NCBI GenBank assembly: GCA_018401695.1 | Contig: JAGYKD010000003.1 | Coordinates: 248,001 to 312,000, forward strand | Reading direction: 5' to 3' | From: Flavobacteriales bacterium | GTDB lineage: Bacteria > Bacteroidota > Bacteroidia > CAIKAF01 | DNA length: 64,000 nt | Shown: piece by piece, positions 52,343 through 59,948 of the stretch | How the letters are laid out: each line of letters opens with the position of its first letter | Position numbering within the stretch: the stretch's first letter is position 1 | Notes under the pieces: model-generated | What the model saw: the letters and a program-made list of their open reading frames with translations, nothing else | Told to the model about the DNA's origin: nothing | Database searches by the model: none | Position numbers and translations under genes: made by a program

Positions 52343-52978
52343 TTACTTGCGTTCGGTGGGACCTACCAGACCGCTGAGCTCTCTAAACACCTCGGCCGAT
52401 TTGAATTTGCGCGCTTCTTTGCCGTTGCGGATGACTATCATGTGCAGAATGGTGTCGCCCTGAGCAATGCTGTTTACCACATCCAGGCCTTGAATTACTT
52501 TGCCAAACACGCTGTGTTTGTTGTCGAGCCAAGGCGTTTCTTTGTGGGTAATAAAAAACTGACTGCCGTTGGTGGCGGGGCCTGCGTTGGCCATGGACAG
52601 TATGCCGGCGGTGTCGTGCTTGAGTTCGGGGTGGAATTCGTCTTTGAATGCATAGCCTGGGCCTCCCATACCGTTTCCGTCGGGATCACCTCCCTGAATT
52701 ACAAAATTGGGCACCACCCGGTGAAACTTAATGCCGTCAAAATAGGGCGTTTTAAGCGGTTTGGCACTGTTGGGAATGCGGCCCTCCGCCAAGCCGGTAA
52801 AATTGGCCACCGTCATGGGGGTTAAGGTATAATACAAGGTGCAAAGCATATTGCCCTTGTTGGTTTGAATTTCCACGTACAAGCCCTTTTCTTTGGGTTT
52901 AAAAGTGGCTTTGGGTTTTTGAGCGAAAGTAGCAAGGCTTAAGCTAATGCCTAAAAGCAAACAAAGGCTGGATTTCAT
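52343..52978 (-). CDS. Periplasmic peptidyl-prolyl isomerase (cyclophilin type)
   Basis: A 211-residue cyclophilin with a signal peptide (about 1-19, ending ATFAQ). The fold signature is TPMTVANFTGLAEG, then FDGIKFHRVVPNFVIQGGDP, which carries the catalytic Arg in FHRV, GNGMGGPGYAFKDEF, LSMANAGPATNGSQFFIT, and HSVFGKVIQGLDVV. All active-site residues are in place. It assists folding of exported proteins. Confidence 0.93.
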   Translation of the reverse strand: MKSSLCLLLGISLSLATFAQKPKATFKPKEKGLYVEIQTNKGNMLCTLYYTLTPMTVANFTGLAEGRIPNSAKPLKTPYFDGIKFHRVVPNFVIQGGDPDGNGMGGPGYAFKDEFHPELKHDTAGILSMANAGPATNGSQFFITHKETPWLDNKHSVFGKVIQGLDVVNSIAQGDTILHMIVIRNGKEARKFKSAEVFRELSGLVGPTERK

Positions 52979-52994
52979 TTTATTCGATTTTGCT

Positions 52995-53002
52995 CAAAGA
53001 TA
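52995..53002 (-). promoter_or_regulatory. -7 element of the cyclophilin promoter
   Basis: TATCTTTG on the minus strand exactly fits TAnnTTTG, 16 bases before the ATG at 52978. The divergent E1 gene has its own -7 element 36 bases away. Confidence 0.5.
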
Positions 53003-53038
53003 CAAGACCCGCGGATTCATGACCGCCTAGCTTTTTGT

Positions 53039-53046
53039 TATTTTTG
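53039..53046 (+). promoter_or_regulatory. -7 element of the E1 dehydrogenase promoter
   Basis: TATTTTTG exactly fits TAnnTTTG and lies nine bases before the ATG at 53056, implying a very short leader. It also overlaps the in-frame TTG at 53035, which argues against that start. Confidence 0.45.
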
Positions 53047-53055
53047 GCAAAATTT

Positions 53056-55134
53056 ATGGCTATGGCAGGTTCAAAGGTTGGAGCAAAAGGTTTTTCGTTT
53101 GACCCCGAAAGGGTTTGGCAACTGATGTGCACCGCCCAAGCCATGGCCGAGCTTTACGAGGCCAATGCGGCGGTAACTGCAAAATACGTGCATGCTACCT
53201 CCCGTGGCCACGAAGCCATTCAGCTTGCCGCCGGCATGTTGCTCAAACCTCAGGATTTTGCTTTTCCCTATTACCGCGACGACAGTATGCTCCTTGGCAT
53301 GCGCCTTAGGCCTTACGACCTTATGCTCCAACTTTTGGCACGAAAAGACGACCCTTTTAGTGGTGGTCGAACCTATTACAGCCATCCCAGCCTAAACGAT
53401 CCGGATAAACCCAAAATTCCCCACCAAAGCTCGGCCACCGGCATGCAAGCCATTCCGGCCACCGGCGTTGGTTTGGGGCTTCGGTACCGCGAAAAACAAA
53501 AATTAGACACCTTTGAAGAGGGAGAAGCCCCCATTTGCCTGTGTTCCTTGGGCGATGCCTCAATTACGGAAGGAGAAGTAGCCGAAGCCTTTCAAATGGC
53601 GGTGCTAAAATCCCTCCCGGTATTGTATTTGGTGCAAGACAACGAATGGGACATTTCAGCCCATGCCTCCGAATTTCGTGCCATGGACGCCACCGCCTAT
53701 GCCCAGGGATTTAAAGGCTTAGAAGTGCGCACCATAGACGGCACCGATGCCGAAGCCTGCTTCCAAACTATGAATGAGGTGATAGGAATCATGCGCAAGG
53801 AACGCCGTCCCTTTTTGGTGCACGCCAAAGTACCTTTGCTAAACCACCACACTTCGGGCGTACGCAAAGAATGGTACCGCCACGACTTGAGCGAGCAGGC
53901 CCTGCGCGACCCTTTGCCCCGCTTGGCCCAAGACTTGCTTAAGGCAGGATGGACCCAAAGCACCTTGGATGCCCTGCAACAAGAGGCCAAATTACAGGTG
54001 GAACAAGATTATGCCCTGGCTTTGCAAGCCCCCAATCCGGAACCCGAAGATTTGTTTACCCATGCTTTTTTGCCCAGTCCTGTTACGGAGGAACTCGGCG
54101 AACGAAGCCCTAAAGGAAAGCAAGCTACCGTAATGGTAGATTGCGCCCTTTTTGCCGTTCGTGAACTGATGGAACAATACCCCGAATGTTTGCTCTATGG
54201 GCAAGACGTGGGTGCTCGCCTCGGAGGCGTGTTTCGCGAGGCGGCTACCTTGGCCAAAACCTTTGGCGACGAAAGGGTGTTTAACACCCCCATTCAAGAA
54301 GCGTTTATCATTGGAAGCACCGTGGGCATGTCTGCCGTGGGACTCAAACCCATAGTAGAAGTTCAGTTTGCCGACTACATTTGGCCGGGATTGAACCAAT
54401 TGTTTACGGAGGTAAGCCGTTCCCTATATCTTTCTAACGGCAAATGGCCCGTTTCCTGTGTTATTCGCGTACCTATTGGAGCCTATGGCTCGGGTGGCCC
54501 TTACCACTCTTCCAGCGTAGAAACTGTACTTATGCAAATTCGCGGAGTTAAGGTTGCCTTTCCCTCCAACGGAGCCGACCTAAAAGGTTTGCTTAAATCG
54601 GCCTGGTTGGATCCCAATCCGGTAGTGATTTTTGAGCACAAAGGCTTATACTGGAGCAAAATCAAAGGCACCGAAGGGGCCAAAACCATTGAGCCGGATG
54701 CCGACTATGTGGTTCCTTTTGGCAAAGGCCGTATAGTGCAAGAGGCACAACCGCAATCAACAGAGGCCACTGCCGTAATTATTACCTACGGTAGAGGAGT
54801 ATATTGGGCGCTAGAAGCTTCTAAGAACTGGCCCGGTAGGGTAGAGGTTCTCGATTTGCGGACCTTAAACCCATGGGATAAAGACTTGGTTATGGCCCGT
54901 GTAAAGGCCCACGGCCGAGCTTTGGTTTTGGTAGAAGAGTCCCTACCGCATTCCTTTGGTATGGCACTGACCGGCGAAATCCAAAAAGCTTGTTTTGCTT
55001 ACCTTGATGCTCCTGTAGCCTCGGTGGGAGCCGAAAATTTACCGGCCATACCCCTAAACTCAATTTTGGAAGAGGCCATGATTCCCAATGCGCATAAAGT
55101 GGCCACGGCTTTAAAGGAATTGCTCGAATTTTAA
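53056..55134 (+). CDS. Fused E1 alpha-beta thiamine diphosphate dehydrogenase (2-oxo acid type)
   Basis: About 692 residues joining both E1 subunits. The alpha part (1 to about 345) has YVHATSRGHEAIQLAAGMLL, YYRDDSMLL and the thiamine diphosphate motif CLGDASITEGEVAEAF...VQDNEWDIS, with GDA in place of GDG. The beta part (about 350 on) has LLYGQDVGARLGGVFREA, NTPIQEAFIIGSTVGMSAVG, VEVQFADYIWPGLNQLF and GAYGSGGPYHSSSVE. It most resembles the branched-chain 2-oxoisovalerate dehydrogenase type. The E2 and E3 partners are not in this window. The end overlaps the convergent gene at 55131 by four bases. Confidence 0.88.
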   Translation: MAMAGSKVGAKGFSFDPERVWQLMCTAQAMAELYEANAAVTAKYVHATSRGHEAIQLAAGMLLKPQDFAFPYYRDDSMLLGMRLRPYDLMLQLLARKDDPFSGGRTYYSHPSLNDPDKPKIPHQSSATGMQAIPATGVGLGLRYREKQKLDTFEEGEAPICLCSLGDASITEGEVAEAFQMAVLKSLPVLYLVQDNEWDISAHASEFRAMDATAYAQGFKGLEVRTIDGTDAEACFQTMNEVIGIMRKERRPFLVHAKVPLLNHHTSGVRKEWYRHDLSEQALRDPLPRLAQDLLKAGWTQSTLDALQQEAKLQVEQDYALALQAPNPEPEDLFTHAFLPSPVTEELGERSPKGKQATVMVDCALFAVRELMEQYPECLLYGQDVGARLGGVFREAATLAKTFGDERVFNTPIQEAFIIGSTVGMSAVGLKPIVEVQFADYIWPGLNQLFTEVSRSLYLSNGKWPVSCVIRVPIGAYGSGGPYHSSSVETVLMQIRGVKVAFPSNGADLKGLLKSAWLDPNPVVIFEHKGLYWSKIKGTEGAKTIEPDADYVVPFGKGRIVQEAQPQSTEATAVIITYGRGVYWALEASKNWPGRVEVLDLRTLNPWDKDLVMARVKAHGRALVLVEESLPHSFGMALTGEIQKACFAYLDAPVASVGAENLPAIPLNSILEEAMIPNAHKVATALKELLEF

Positions 55135-55700
55135 ACCAAAACCGGACGCCGTTTAAACCATTCTGCCAAATCCGGAGGCAGGTCGGTGAGTTGATCCATA
55201 AATTGGTCGTAGTTTTCTTTGGTTTCTTTGGACAAGCATTGCTGCATTTGCTCTAATGCTTCGCCCGACAAACAGATAGGACTCATGGTCTGTTTCAAAT
55301 CATATAGGGGGTAGCCATCGCGCATAAGGCACTCTACTTGGAATTCCAAACAGTCATCCACTTGTTTGTTTGTAACCGCACAACGATCAAGCCATGTTTC
55401 CAATGCGGCAGGATGCTTTTCGGACAGCAAAGCCTTTTTTCTCGTTTCTAAATCAAAGGCCTCTTCCATAAAGGCTTGTAAATTCTTCCTCGAGCTTTCA
55501 GAAATACTCCTTGCCATATTTAATTGGCAGGTGCTGCATATAACCGCTTCCAGGTCGGCGACTACCATATCTTGGTTGGGATACCTCCGAAAATGCTTCA
55601 TAAGCGCATAGCTTTGGCCTTGCACCATGGTTTCGCATAAGTGGCAATGCGTGTAAGGCAAGTTGCTTGAGCTGTCCATAAAGAGCTTTGTCCAATCCAT
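55131..55700 (-). CDS. Conserved-looking protein with two C-x2-C pairs, function unknown
   Basis: About 189 residues from MDWTKLFMDSSSNLPYTHCHLCE. A longer frame to 55805 would run through the repeat element at 55738 and over the promoter. CHLC (about residue 19) and CSTC (about residue 55) look like a zinc-ribbon pair, followed by a helical segment (ARSISESSRKNLQAFMEEAF), ETWLDRCAVTNKQVDDCLEF and a Glu-rich end. No family is recognised. It ends four bases inside the E1 gene and is separated from comB by a repeat element. Confidence 0.65.
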   Translation of the reverse strand: MDWTKLFMDSSSNLPYTHCHLCETMVQGQSYALMKHFRRYPNQDMVVADLEAVICSTCQLNMARSISESSRKNLQAFMEEAFDLETRKKALLSEKHPAALETWLDRCAVTNKQVDDCLEFQVECLMRDGYPLYDLKQTMSPICLSGEALEQMQQCLSKETKENYDQFMDQLTDLPPDLAEWFKRRPVLV

Positions 55701-55704
55701 AAAA

Positions 55705-55712
55705 CAAAGGTA
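55705..55712 (-). promoter_or_regulatory. -7 element for the gene at 55131-55700
   Basis: TACCTTTG on the minus strand exactly fits TAnnTTTG and is followed by TTTT and then the ATG, so the transcript would be leaderless or nearly so. This also fixes the start at 55700. Confidence 0.5.
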
Positions 55713-55737
55713 GGCAATCGTTTTGGCTAGGAAGGCT

Positions 55738-55908
55738 TTGGGCCCTGCTTCCATGTGGGGTATTTCTTTCTTAGCCGGGGCCGGCTCCCGCCCTGCTTTA
55801 GGCAAAGCTCGTCATGCCAAGGCTTGCGGTGGCTTGCATGCGCGCCGCCTCCTCAGCCGGGCATGTCGGCCTTGCCTTGTGCATGGCGTCCACCTTCCCG
55901 GGGGGCCA
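55738..55908 (+). repeat. GC-rich intergenic stem-loop element J
   Basis: Nested arms are CATGCC (55813-55818) with GGCATG (55860-55865), and GGTGGC (55828-55833) with GCCGCC (55844-55849), plus outer GGCAAAG with CTTGCC. It ends TCCCGGGGGGCC. It fills the gap between comB and the small gene at 55131, both on the minus strand. Confidence 0.6.
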
Positions 55909-55936
55909 TTCTTTGGAAATCAATGTAAACTTTGAG

Positions 55937-56680
55937 TTAAAAATCTGCGGCTACTAATAGCCCATATTCATTTAAAAGTGGAACTACGGGGGCGGTATTC
56001 TCTTTCAAGCAGTAGTCAATATCTTCACTCAGTTGCAAGTGCTTGAGTCGAGTTCTATGGGAACTGAACCTCAAAAAATGCGCTCGATTTTCTCCGGCAA
56101 TTTCATGGAGATGCAATGCCATAAGTGGGGCATCTGCATCAGAATCCAATCCAAAACCCTTAAGGCTAAGTTCTTTGACCAAACTGCCGGCAAAAAGAGA
56201 GTCTTCTAAATTGATTCGACCTTTCCACCCGGCGCACAAAATCATCACGTCTTGCTGTTGATCTACAAGGTATTTGCTTAAAACACCGAGGTTAACAAAG
56301 GCACCGGTAACCAAGGGGCCATCGTGGCGTGCCACCTCAATGGCTTGGGTGCCGTTGGTGGTGCTTAGAACCAATTCTTTCCCTAGGATTTCGGGTCGAT
56401 TTACATAACTCAAAGGCGAGTTGCCAAGGTCAAAGCCCTCTACTACTTCACCTCCACGTTCGGCTGCCATGAGCCTATGTTCGGATTTAGGAATCTTGGC
56501 CATCGCTTCCAAGCCGGCCACGGGGCGAACCGCTTTAATTCCATGGTGAAGGGCGGCGGCAATGGCCGTAGTAGCTCTAAATACATCTACTACTACCGTA
56601 ATGCTAGGGCGTTCCCTATATCTAGGATATAAGTCGGGGCTTAAGCAAACGCTAATTATGGGGCCCTCCGGGCGCAACAT
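55937..56680 (-). CDS. comB: ComB family 2-phosphosulfolactate phosphatase
   Basis: A 247-residue protein of the ComB family, named for the coenzyme M step in archaea and widespread in bacteria. Visible motifs are VVVDVFRATTAIAAALHHG, MAAERGGEVVEGFDLGNSPL, VLSTTNGTQAIEVA and LCAGWKGRINLEDSLFAG. Its bacterial role is not settled; 2-phosphosulfolactate phosphatase is the family annotation. The start shares one base with the gcvT stop (TGATG), so the two are translationally coupled. Confidence 0.9.
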   Translation of the reverse strand: MLRPEGPIISVCLSPDLYPRYRERPSITVVVDVFRATTAIAAALHHGIKAVRPVAGLEAMAKIPKSEHRLMAAERGGEVVEGFDLGNSPLSYVNRPEILGKELVLSTTNGTQAIEVARHDGPLVTGAFVNLGVLSKYLVDQQQDVMILCAGWKGRINLEDSLFAGSLVKELSLKGFGLDSDADAPLMALHLHEIAGENRAHFLRFSSHRTRLKHLQLSEDIDYCLKENTAPVVPLLNEYGLLVAADF

Positions 56681-57774
56681 CAGGAATTGTCTTTTTTAAG
56701 GAAGGGAAATGTGGTGGTTAGTGCCTTAAGCTGCTTTCCCCTAATTTCTACAAAAACTTCCTGTCCCGCTTTGTTCATAGGCACTTGAATGTATCCCATG
56801 CCAATGGCTTGACCCAAGCTGGGGCTTTGGGTTCCACTGGTCACTTGGCCAATGGCATTCCCTTCGGCATCTCTTATGGGGTAGCCTTGCCTTGGAATTC
56901 CTCTCTCTTGCATTATAAAACCACAAAGCCTGCGACTCAGACCTTCCTCTTTTTGCTTAATAAGCAGTTCTGAGGCTACAAAACCGGTATCTAATTTGGT
57001 AATCCAACCCAAACCGGCTTCCAAAGGACTGGTTTCGTCGGTAATGTCGTTGCCGTATAGGCAAAAGCCCATTTCCATGCGAAGGGTGTCACGAGCTCCC
57101 AATCCTGCGGGCACCAAACCTACATTTTGGCCGGCTTCCATTACTGCCTCCCAAAGATTTTCGGCATCTTCATTGGCTACATAAAGCTCAAAGCCTCCGG
57201 CACCCGTATAGCCGGTATTGGAAATAAGCACGTCTTCCATTCCTGCCATTTCGCCTAGGGCAAAATTATAATATGGAATGCCGGCCAAGTCTACCTTAGT
57301 AAGTGTTTGAAGCACTTCTGTTGCTTTAGGACCTTGCACTGCCAGTAGGCTTATTTGGTCGCTTCGGTTTTCGAGTTCAGCACCAAAATCTTGGTTTAAC
57401 TCTACCAACCTTTGCCAATCTTTTTCAATGTTGGAGGCGTTTACCACCAACAAAAATTGGGCGTTAGACAAGCGATACACCAATAAATCATCTACAATTC
57501 CGCCACGATCGTTTGGGAGGCAGGAGTATTGGATGTTTCCGGGCTTTAGTTTTTGTACATCGTTGCTGGTGGCGTACTGCAACAAGGCCTCAGCTTGGGG
57601 CCCTTGCACATAAAACTCGCCCATGTGTGATACATCAAACATGCCGGCAGCATCCCTCACGGCATGGTGTTCAGGCAAAAGTCCCTTGTATTGAAGGGGC
57701 ATATGGTAGCCAGCAAAGGGTACCATTTTGGCACCTAAGGCAAGATGTTTGGCGTGTAATGCGGTTTGTTTCAT
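56680..57774 (-). CDS. gcvT: Glycine cleavage system aminomethyltransferase (T protein)
   Basis: A 364-residue tetrahydrofolate-dependent enzyme that releases ammonia and forms methylene-THF in glycine cleavage. The motifs MVPFAGYHMPLQYKG, HAVRDAAGMFDVSHMGEF and the catalytic region YTGAGGFELYVANEDAENLW are intact, followed by GLGARDTLRMEMGFCLYGND and the C-terminal barrel (GTQSPSLGQAIGMGYI). The P and H proteins are not in this window. It is first in a two-gene unit with comB. Confidence 0.95.
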   Translation of the reverse strand: MKQTALHAKHLALGAKMVPFAGYHMPLQYKGLLPEHHAVRDAAGMFDVSHMGEFYVQGPQAEALLQYATSNDVQKLKPGNIQYSCLPNDRGGIVDDLLVYRLSNAQFLLVVNASNIEKDWQRLVELNQDFGAELENRSDQISLLAVQGPKATEVLQTLTKVDLAGIPYYNFALGEMAGMEDVLISNTGYTGAGGFELYVANEDAENLWEAVMEAGQNVGLVPAGLGARDTLRMEMGFCLYGNDITDETSPLEAGLGWITKLDTGFVASELLIKQKEEGLSRRLCGFIMQERGIPRQGYPIRDAEGNAIGQVTSGTQSPSLGQAIGMGYIQVPMNKAGQEVFVEIRGKQLKALTTTFPFLKKDNS

Positions 57775-57936
57775 AGCAAATATTCGCTCAAATATAGCAG
57801 CTTTTCGAGTAGAGCCCTAAATAGCAGGTCTCCTTGAGGCCTTCTTTGATCTTTTTGGGGGTTAAGCTTGTGTTTAGGTAGCTGAATCCTCAACCGCTGT
57901 GCTGCGGCTTCCTCACTTTTTTTGTAACATTGACCT

Positions 57937-59190
57937 ATGAAGTATGCATGGATTTTGGCTGTTTTATGGATTTCAGCAGCAGGCCTCCAAGGCCAGGTAA
58001 GTCAGCAAATTGAGCAATTAGAAGCAAAACGCTCGGCCTTGGCCAAGCAAGATGAGGCATGGAGAGACTCCCTTCATAGACTTAAACTTGACGATATTCA
58101 GCATAAGCTGGCACAAATGGGTTGGCCTAGTGCCGATACCCCGGTAATTAGCCACCCGGGCTTTGCCTTGAGTTATTCCGAGGAACACGAACAAGCACGT
58201 TGGGTGGCGCATATGGTGCTTACCGATATTCAAGAAGGGAACGAAGGTCGTACCAACAAGTTTATGGAAGATCCTAAAGTAGCCACAGGTAGTGCTCAAG
58301 AGCTTGATTACTTCTTGAAAACCCCCAAACCTTCCGGTGGGTATAGCTACGACGGGTATGGATTTGACCGGGGCCACTTAGCGCCCTCGGCTGATTTTAA
58401 ATGGAGCGCAGAGGCACTGGCGGCTTCTTACTTCTATTCCAATATGTCTCCCCAGCGTCCTGGCTTTAACCGCGGAAAATGGGCAAGGCTGGAAGGTTTT
58501 GTGCGCGAAAACGTGTACCGATTCCAAACCGACCTTTATGTAGTTACAGGCCCTGTATTGTATGAAGCTATGCCTAAAGTCGAACGCAGTCCAAACGGCA
58601 TGAGCCTTCCGGACCAATACTGGAAAGTGGTATACAATCCCCTTATTGGTGCAGGTATCGCTTTTTTAATGCCCAATCAAAGTTTGCCCAATCCCGTAGA
58701 ATGGTATGCGGTACCTATCGATTCCATTGAAACCCTTACCGGGTTTGATTTCTTTTCGGCGCTTCCCGACACCTTGGAGCAACGAATGGAAGCTTCTTTT
58801 AGCTTACAACAATGGTTGCCCGAAAAGCAGTTGGGAGAGGCCCTTCCTATAAAAAACAGCGAGCTTCCTGAGGGTGCTTTTAATACCAAAACCCTAAAAG
58901 ATCTCTATTACGAGCAAGAAAAAGAAATTACGGTTTGTGGCACGGTTGTAAGCACCAATAAAAGCAAAAAGGGGAATGTCTTTCTAAATTTAGACAAGCG
59001 GTTCCCCAACCAAGTATTCAGTATTTCAATTTGGAGCTCCAACGTAAAAAATTTCAGCTATGCTCCGGAAGAGGAACTCATGGGTCAAAAAATCTGCGTT
59101 ACCGGAGAGGTTAGAGATTATAACGATACTCCCTCCACAAATATTAGTGGAGAAGAACAATTATTTTTGCTTGGGGAAGTTCCTGATTAA
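57937..59190 (+). CDS. Secreted DNA/RNA non-specific endonuclease with C-terminal OB-fold-like domain
   Basis: A 417-residue secreted nuclease. The signal peptide is about residues 1-19. The beta-beta-alpha-metal nuclease domain is clear in YGFDRGHLAPSADFKW (catalytic His in DRGH) and YFYSNMSPQRPGFNRGKWARLEG (metal Asn), followed by VYVVTGPVLY-like and VVYNPLIGAGIAFLMPN segments. The last 100 residues (KEITVCGTVVSTNKS...QKICVTGEVRDYNDTPST) resemble a small OB-fold nucleic-acid-binding domain. It may serve nutrient scavenging from extracellular DNA. It shares one base (TAATG) with the next gene. Confidence 0.88.
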   Translation: MKYAWILAVLWISAAGLQGQVSQQIEQLEAKRSALAKQDEAWRDSLHRLKLDDIQHKLAQMGWPSADTPVISHPGFALSYSEEHEQARWVAHMVLTDIQEGNEGRTNKFMEDPKVATGSAQELDYFLKTPKPSGGYSYDGYGFDRGHLAPSADFKWSAEALAASYFYSNMSPQRPGFNRGKWARLEGFVRENVYRFQTDLYVVTGPVLYEAMPKVERSPNGMSLPDQYWKVVYNPLIGAGIAFLMPNQSLPNPVEWYAVPIDSIETLTGFDFFSALPDTLEQRMEASFSLQQWLPEKQLGEALPIKNSELPEGAFNTKTLKDLYYEQEKEITVCGTVVSTNKSKKGNVFLNLDKRFPNQVFSISIWSSNVKNFSYAPEEELMGQKICVTGEVRDYNDTPSTNISGEEQLFLLGEVPD

Positions 59191-59948
59191 TGCCTTTGAA
59201 TATGCGTTGTGTTAGTTCTTGTGGTTTTTTACTTTGCTTTGGTTTAGTCCTGGGTTTTAGTTCGTGCAGCAACGAATCTGAGTTGGTTGCACTGGAAGAT
59301 ATAAACTACTTCCCTCTGCAACCCGGAGCAACTTGGGTGTATCAGGTCGATTCCATTTGGGTGGATTGTTTGGCGGACCGATTTGATACCGCCAGGTTTC
59401 AAATAAAAGAAGAGATGGAAGCTTGGGTGAATGGTGCTAACGGCGATAGCCTGATGCGCATAGCCCGTTACTACAGAGCCGACAGCAATAGCCCGTGGGG
59501 AGCGCCAAGCATTTGGACCGCTCGACGAAATAATTTACACGCCATTCGAACCGAAGAGAACCGCGCTTTGATTAAATTGACTTTTCCCATTGAATTGGAG
59601 AAGACCTGGGACGGTCATGCCTATTTAGCCGAACCGACCCAAGAGTGGCAATATCAAGAAGTGGATGCGCCTTATGACAGCTTAAGCCGCACGGTTTTGG
59701 TGGTGCAGCAGAAGGAAGAAAACCTTCTGGAGAAAAAGCTATTTTCTGAACGATATGCTTTTTCCATAGGGTTGGTGCATGCCATAAAAATTGATGTGGT
59801 AGGTATAGTGACGGACCCAAACGACCCCAACGATTGCGCAGAATATCTGCCTCCTTCGGTTCCATGGAATTCCCTTCCCATTTTAGAGCGCGTTAAATTC
59901 GGATACATATATGAAATGCAATTGCTTTCTTTTGATTCAGGCCTTTAG
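59190..59948 (+). CDS. Lipoprotein of unknown function in a secreted-protein cassette
   Basis: A 252-residue predicted lipoprotein. The signal sequence (MPLNMRCVSSCGFLLCFGL, then VLGFSSC) ends in a lipobox; a start at 59202 would also work. The body reads YFPLQPGATWVYQVDSIWVD, a pattern seen in DUF-type Bacteroidota lipoproteins with 'Y-F-P-L-x-x-G-x-x-W-x-Y-x-V-D'. It starts on the last base of the nuclease gene and overlaps the subtilase by 38 bases, so the three are expressed together. No enzyme motif is visible. Confidence 0.7.
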   Translation: MPLNMRCVSSCGFLLCFGLVLGFSSCSNESELVALEDINYFPLQPGATWVYQVDSIWVDCLADRFDTARFQIKEEMEAWVNGANGDSLMRIARYYRADSNSPWGAPSIWTARRNNLHAIRTEENRALIKLTFPIELEKTWDGHAYLAEPTQEWQYQEVDAPYDSLSRTVLVVQQKEENLLEKKLFSERYAFSIGLVHAIKIDVVGIVTDPNDPNDCAEYLPPSVPWNSLPILERVKFGYIYEMQLLSFDSGL

